Source: Hypsibius dujardini
Taxonomy: Eukaryota; Tardigrada; Eutardigrada; Parachela; Hypsibiidae
DNA: 21,001 bases
Assembly: GCA_001579985.1 (NCBI GenBank)
Contig: LRSR01007155.1
Location: 1 to 21,001, forward strand
Reading direction: 5' to 3'
The translations under genes were made by a program, and so were the position numbers. Within the stretch, counting starts at the first letter, position 1. Every line of letters begins with the position of its first letter. The notes under the pieces were generated by a model that worked only from the letters and a program-made list of their open reading frames with translations, had not been told where the DNA came from and did no database searches. Shown here piece by piece: positions 18,709 to 21,001 of the stretch.

Positions 18709-19020
18709 CGGATTCCAAGTACCAGTGAAGTTAAACATCAAATCGATTGTATAGTTGGACGACCAGACGACTACGCGCAAGCAGAAAAGAAGCTAAAGTC
18801 CCAGCCGCAAAAAAAACCTATCGCAAAAAGGTCTGCCCTTGGTCATCAGAAGAAACATAAGAAGCTTCCCTGTGGAGTGTGTTGCAGTGACAAATGTGCT
18901 GATCGCATTGTGCCTTTCTCGCTTTTCGACACATGCAAAAATTGGATTTGCCGAGAGTGTTGTTTGGAGCACTATACCCATGAATGGCTAAGCGAGCGAA
19001 AAAAACAGTACGACCTATGA
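18709..19020 (+). CDS. Cys/His-rich, probably zinc-binding open frame (partial)
   Basis: This is a frame of 103 codons bounded by TGA on both sides and lacking an upstream ATG. It is either an exon or a 5'-truncated fragment. The first half is very basic (Lys-rich, with many Gln). The second half has Cys at 55, 58, 59, 63, 76, 81, 84 and 85 and His at 88 and 91, arranged as C-x2-CC-x3-C ... C-x3-W-I-C-x2-CC-x2-H-x2-H. This recalls RING-type cross-brace zinc fingers, but it is not a textbook match. It could derive from a transposon or be part of a spliced gene. A frame of 118 codons on the other strand overlaps it, but its composition is less protein-like. Confidence 0.4.
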   Translation, partial: RIPSTSEVKHQIDCIVGRPDDYAQAEKKLKSQPQKKPIAKRSALGHQKKHKKLPCGVCCSDKCADRIVPFSLFDTCKNWICRECCLEHYTHEWLSERKKQYDL

Positions 19021-19205
19021 CCAGCGAAACTCCCCTTACTTTATTATTTACCGTAATCATGAATTGTTTTGTGGGATTGTTCATCTCTTCTTCAGTTTCA
19101 GTTTTCCTTTTGGTGTGCGAAGTGCCATACGGCACTGTTTTCCCGATGTACTTAGTTGGAGTACCATGGCACATTCCCGTACTTTTACTTCTTTTCCTTG
19201 GGTAG
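18984..19205 (+). CDS. Hypothetical hydrophobic open frame
   Basis: The frame has 73 residues, with a basic N-terminus followed by two hydrophobic stretches (near residues 20-45 and 52-73). It overlaps the end of the Cys/His-rich frame in another phase. T-rich DNA readily yields hydrophobic frames by chance. There is no family resemblance and no splice or poly(A) support. Confidence 0.15.
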   Translation: MAKRAKKTVRPMTSETPLTLLFTVIMNCFVGLFISSSVSVFLLVCEVPYGTVFPMYLVGVPWHIPVLLLLFLG

Positions 19206-19324
19206 TTGCGTTTTATCGTTATTCCTAGAATTCTATCCTTCTCCCCGGGGAAGGGCCACTGACGCTATATTCTCAGGTCTTGTTTGGACCTTTTTTTGGG
19301 ATTTATTCCAGTAGGGCTCCTGTT

Positions 19325-19577
19325 ACCCCTTGTCTTGACAGTACTGTACCTATACAGTAACTCCATGACTCCAACTCCAGTAGGGCCTCGGTAGCCCTTG
19401 CCCTGACAGTATCGTTTCTATACAGTAACTCTAAAACTCCAACTCCAGTTGGGCTCCCGGTACTCTTGACCTGACAATATTATTCCTCTGTACCTATACA
19501 GTAAGTCCATGACTCCAATTCCATATTGATATTTCATATTAATTTACAAGCTTTGTGTTAAAATTCGCCAGTAATGA
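19325..19577 (-). repeat. Diverged minisatellite array (reverse orientation) with conserved flank
   Basis: Three diverged units of the GGAGTTGGAGT / ACTGTATAGG / GTCAGG repeat are present on the minus strand. They are followed by a flank at 19523-19577 that matches 10120-10175 (ATATTGATATTTCATATTAA, then AAGCTTTGTG, CGCCAGTAATG). This marks it as another copy of the same dispersed element. Confidence 0.8.
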
Positions 19578-19860
19578 CCGGATAACCTTAGTGAGACTCA
19601 CTATAGGGAACCGCCGATTGGAGAATCCTAATGGCACTCAGTCCGGTTGATCACCGGCTGGAAAACCTAAATGACACGCAGTCCCGTCAACCATCAACCA
19701 AAATACCATAATGACACCTACCCCAACCGTTCGCCGACCGGAAAGCCTTAGTGACACCCACTAAAGCCGAGCACCGACAGCAGTGGATGTCATTAAGATG
19801 TCCCCTCCTCTAGACCACAGGAGTGGGTGTCACTAAGGTTCTACATCCCATGCCTGGGAA
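19565..19860. repeat. Degenerate tandem array closing in inverted copies
   Basis: About four diverged units of roughly 45-55 bp share CCGG-x-AA(A/G)CCTTAGTGACACCCAC-like sequence. At about 19785-19845 the same motif returns on the other strand (GTGGATGTCATTAAGATG and GTGGGTGTCACTAAGGTT). The arrangement suggests an inverted-repeat transposon end or a hairpin-prone satellite. Confidence 0.65.
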
Positions 19861-20064
19861 ACTACAAAAGAAACTTACCGGTTTGCCTTAATAAATTGAT
19901 TAGCTAAGTAAAAATTAAAACACTATGTAACGGCAAATTATGTTTTTGCCAGTCAATCGAGACGATAATGAATTTTGGGTCCAATATTCAAAAAAATTCA
20001 TTTTGTCTCCTCGCCCACCCCTGGCTCTATCGTGACGGGTCCTGGTTCCGACCTGTAAAGACCC

Positions 20065-20555
20065 TGAACGGGCCTCTAATCAACCGCCACGGCATGGGGT
20101 TCCATATCGTTCGCTTAGCTCCTCCTACAAGCCTCCCGATGCTGAGTCCCAATCATCTAGAGAACGTCGGCAACGTCGCCGTTCGAGGTATAGCCTTCGC
20201 TTCTATAGGCTTCGTCGTTGGTCTTTACTAACTGCTTTTATGGTATCTTTCGTCACGTTGGGTCAAGGCTTCACGCCCTGATGCGCCATTCACGTTAACT
20301 ACTCGGAAGGCACACCTGTTGAAGTGGTTCAAACGGCTCGCAATCATGGGAATCACTCCCGCTGCTCATGTTCAACAGTTACCTCTGCTACGTGATAGTC
20401 TACGGATTTGAGCCGCCGTGCTTGACGGTACCGCCGAGTGCCGTGCAATGGCCGGGGCTACTGCATGCTATCTACGGCTGATGGCCATCTGGGATCTATT
20501 CTATTGTTTGATGGGTGTAGGAGGAAAAGCAAGGGTCTCACCGCCGCCGTAGACG
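20065..20555 (+). pseudogene. Pseudogene copy D of the tetraspan family
   Basis: Translation aligns with exon 2 of copy C: HGMGFHIVRL, then SLP, then AVRGIAFASIGFVVGLY, then LLKWFKRLAIMGI, then LMFNSYLCYVIVYGF and GLLHAIYG. The frame is broken by TAA at 20229-20231, a one-base shift near 20360 and TGA near 20479. The acceptor expected just before 20065 is not recognisable and no first exon was found upstream. The loop before helix 2 is about five residues shorter than in copy C. It is therefore a dead member of the C lineage. Confidence 0.8.
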
Positions 20556-21001
20556 GGGGAGCCCGCACAAGTTGGGGGAGGGCGAGCTAGAGGTAAATAG
20601 CCATTCCGTTTATTTAGGATGAATCGCTGGGTTATGTTCTACCGAAAGAATATGGCGGGACAGCTATATACACTGCACGAGTACTGTTTAACGTTTTGAC
20701 ATCTCACAGCTATAGCGGCGTCAGTAAACAAATAAATCCGACCGTCTAAGAGGATGCGTGACGATAACGCGGAGTATTATTACGGCTACGAGCTTCACAG
20801 ATAAACATGGAGGCTCGGTAAATGCGCGTCGACAGGCACTGACAGCCAAAGCAGTATAATGCATGTGGTGCTTGGAACAATTTGATGACGGAATCGCAAA
20901 GGATATTCACCTCTGGGCATTACTTCCTTTTCGTTGCTTCGTCTTGGGATTATACGTCTTTGCAGAGTCGGTGATGCATTATTACAAAACATCCGCTGTT
21001 C
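20556..21001. other. Terminal spacer
   Basis: No supported gene. A minus-strand frame of 65 codons near the end (20795-20992) has no recognisable family. Confidence 0.5.

Noticed and set aside
19591-19606. Sequence GACTCACTATAGGGA resembling the core of the phage T7 promoter
   Set aside because: It lacks the upstream TAATAC portion. It sits inside a degenerate tandem repeat whose other units drift away from it. I take it as chance rather than a vector trace or phage promoter.

Overview
The window looks like part of an animal (metazoan, probably invertebrate) nuclear genome. Coding segments are split by GT-AG introns of 86 to about 1050 nt. The exons are GC-rich and sit in AT-rich introns and spacers. 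There are dispersed minisatellites, CAGA-type microsatellites and decayed DNA transposons, including a MULE-type transposase with a FLYWCH-like zinc finger. There are no bacterial operons or ribosome-binding sites. I cannot name the species.

The main theme is a small cluster of four related four-helix membrane protein (tetraspan) copies, all on the + strand. Copy A (1836-4890, three exons, 444 codons) is intact. Copy B (11222-12246) is a decayed duplicate of A with stops, frameshifts and a collapsed exon 2. Copy C (about 15231-17008) is an intact, shorter relative whose second exon is clear and whose first exon is a prediction. Copy D (about 20065-20555) is a decayed relative of C. A, B and C share an intron that splits a Val codon after its first base (phase 1), directly before a V-L-V motif in helix 1. 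I cannot assign the family with certainty; the topology resembles MS4A/CD20-like or other tetraspan proteins.

Between B and C lies a compact two-exon gene (13345-13667). It encodes a 78-residue precursor with a signal peptide and a cationic, eight-cysteine mature peptide of about 55 residues. It resembles an antimicrobial or defensin-like peptide and is the strongest candidate for an undescribed product here.

Layout: 300-770 CAGA-rich duplicated repeats; 1236-1274 twin perfect palindromes; 1569-1640 conserved upstream block of copy A; 1836-4890 copy A; 5124-5176 TATA-containing repeat; 5237-5640 minisatellite; 6612-6767 a 12-bp repeat reading Tyr-Gly-Gly-Thr; about 7488-9072 MULE transposase pseudogene; 9079-9760 small terminal-inverted-repeat element carrying an ORF; 9945-10175 minisatellite of the same family; 10960-11035 upstream block of copy B; 11222-12246 pseudogene B; 13345-13667 Cys-rich peptide gene; 15231-17008 copy C; 17200-17296 CAGA microsatellite; 17650-17702 second TATA-containing repeat; 18709-19020 Cys/His-rich open frame; 19330-19577 third minisatellite; 19565-19860 degenerate tandem/inverted array; 20065-20555 pseudogene D.

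The genes do not form an obvious pathway. A heavily glycosylated tetraspan with an enlarged ectodomain, next to a secreted cationic peptide and in a duplication-prone locus, would fit a surface, barrier or immune role. That is inference only.
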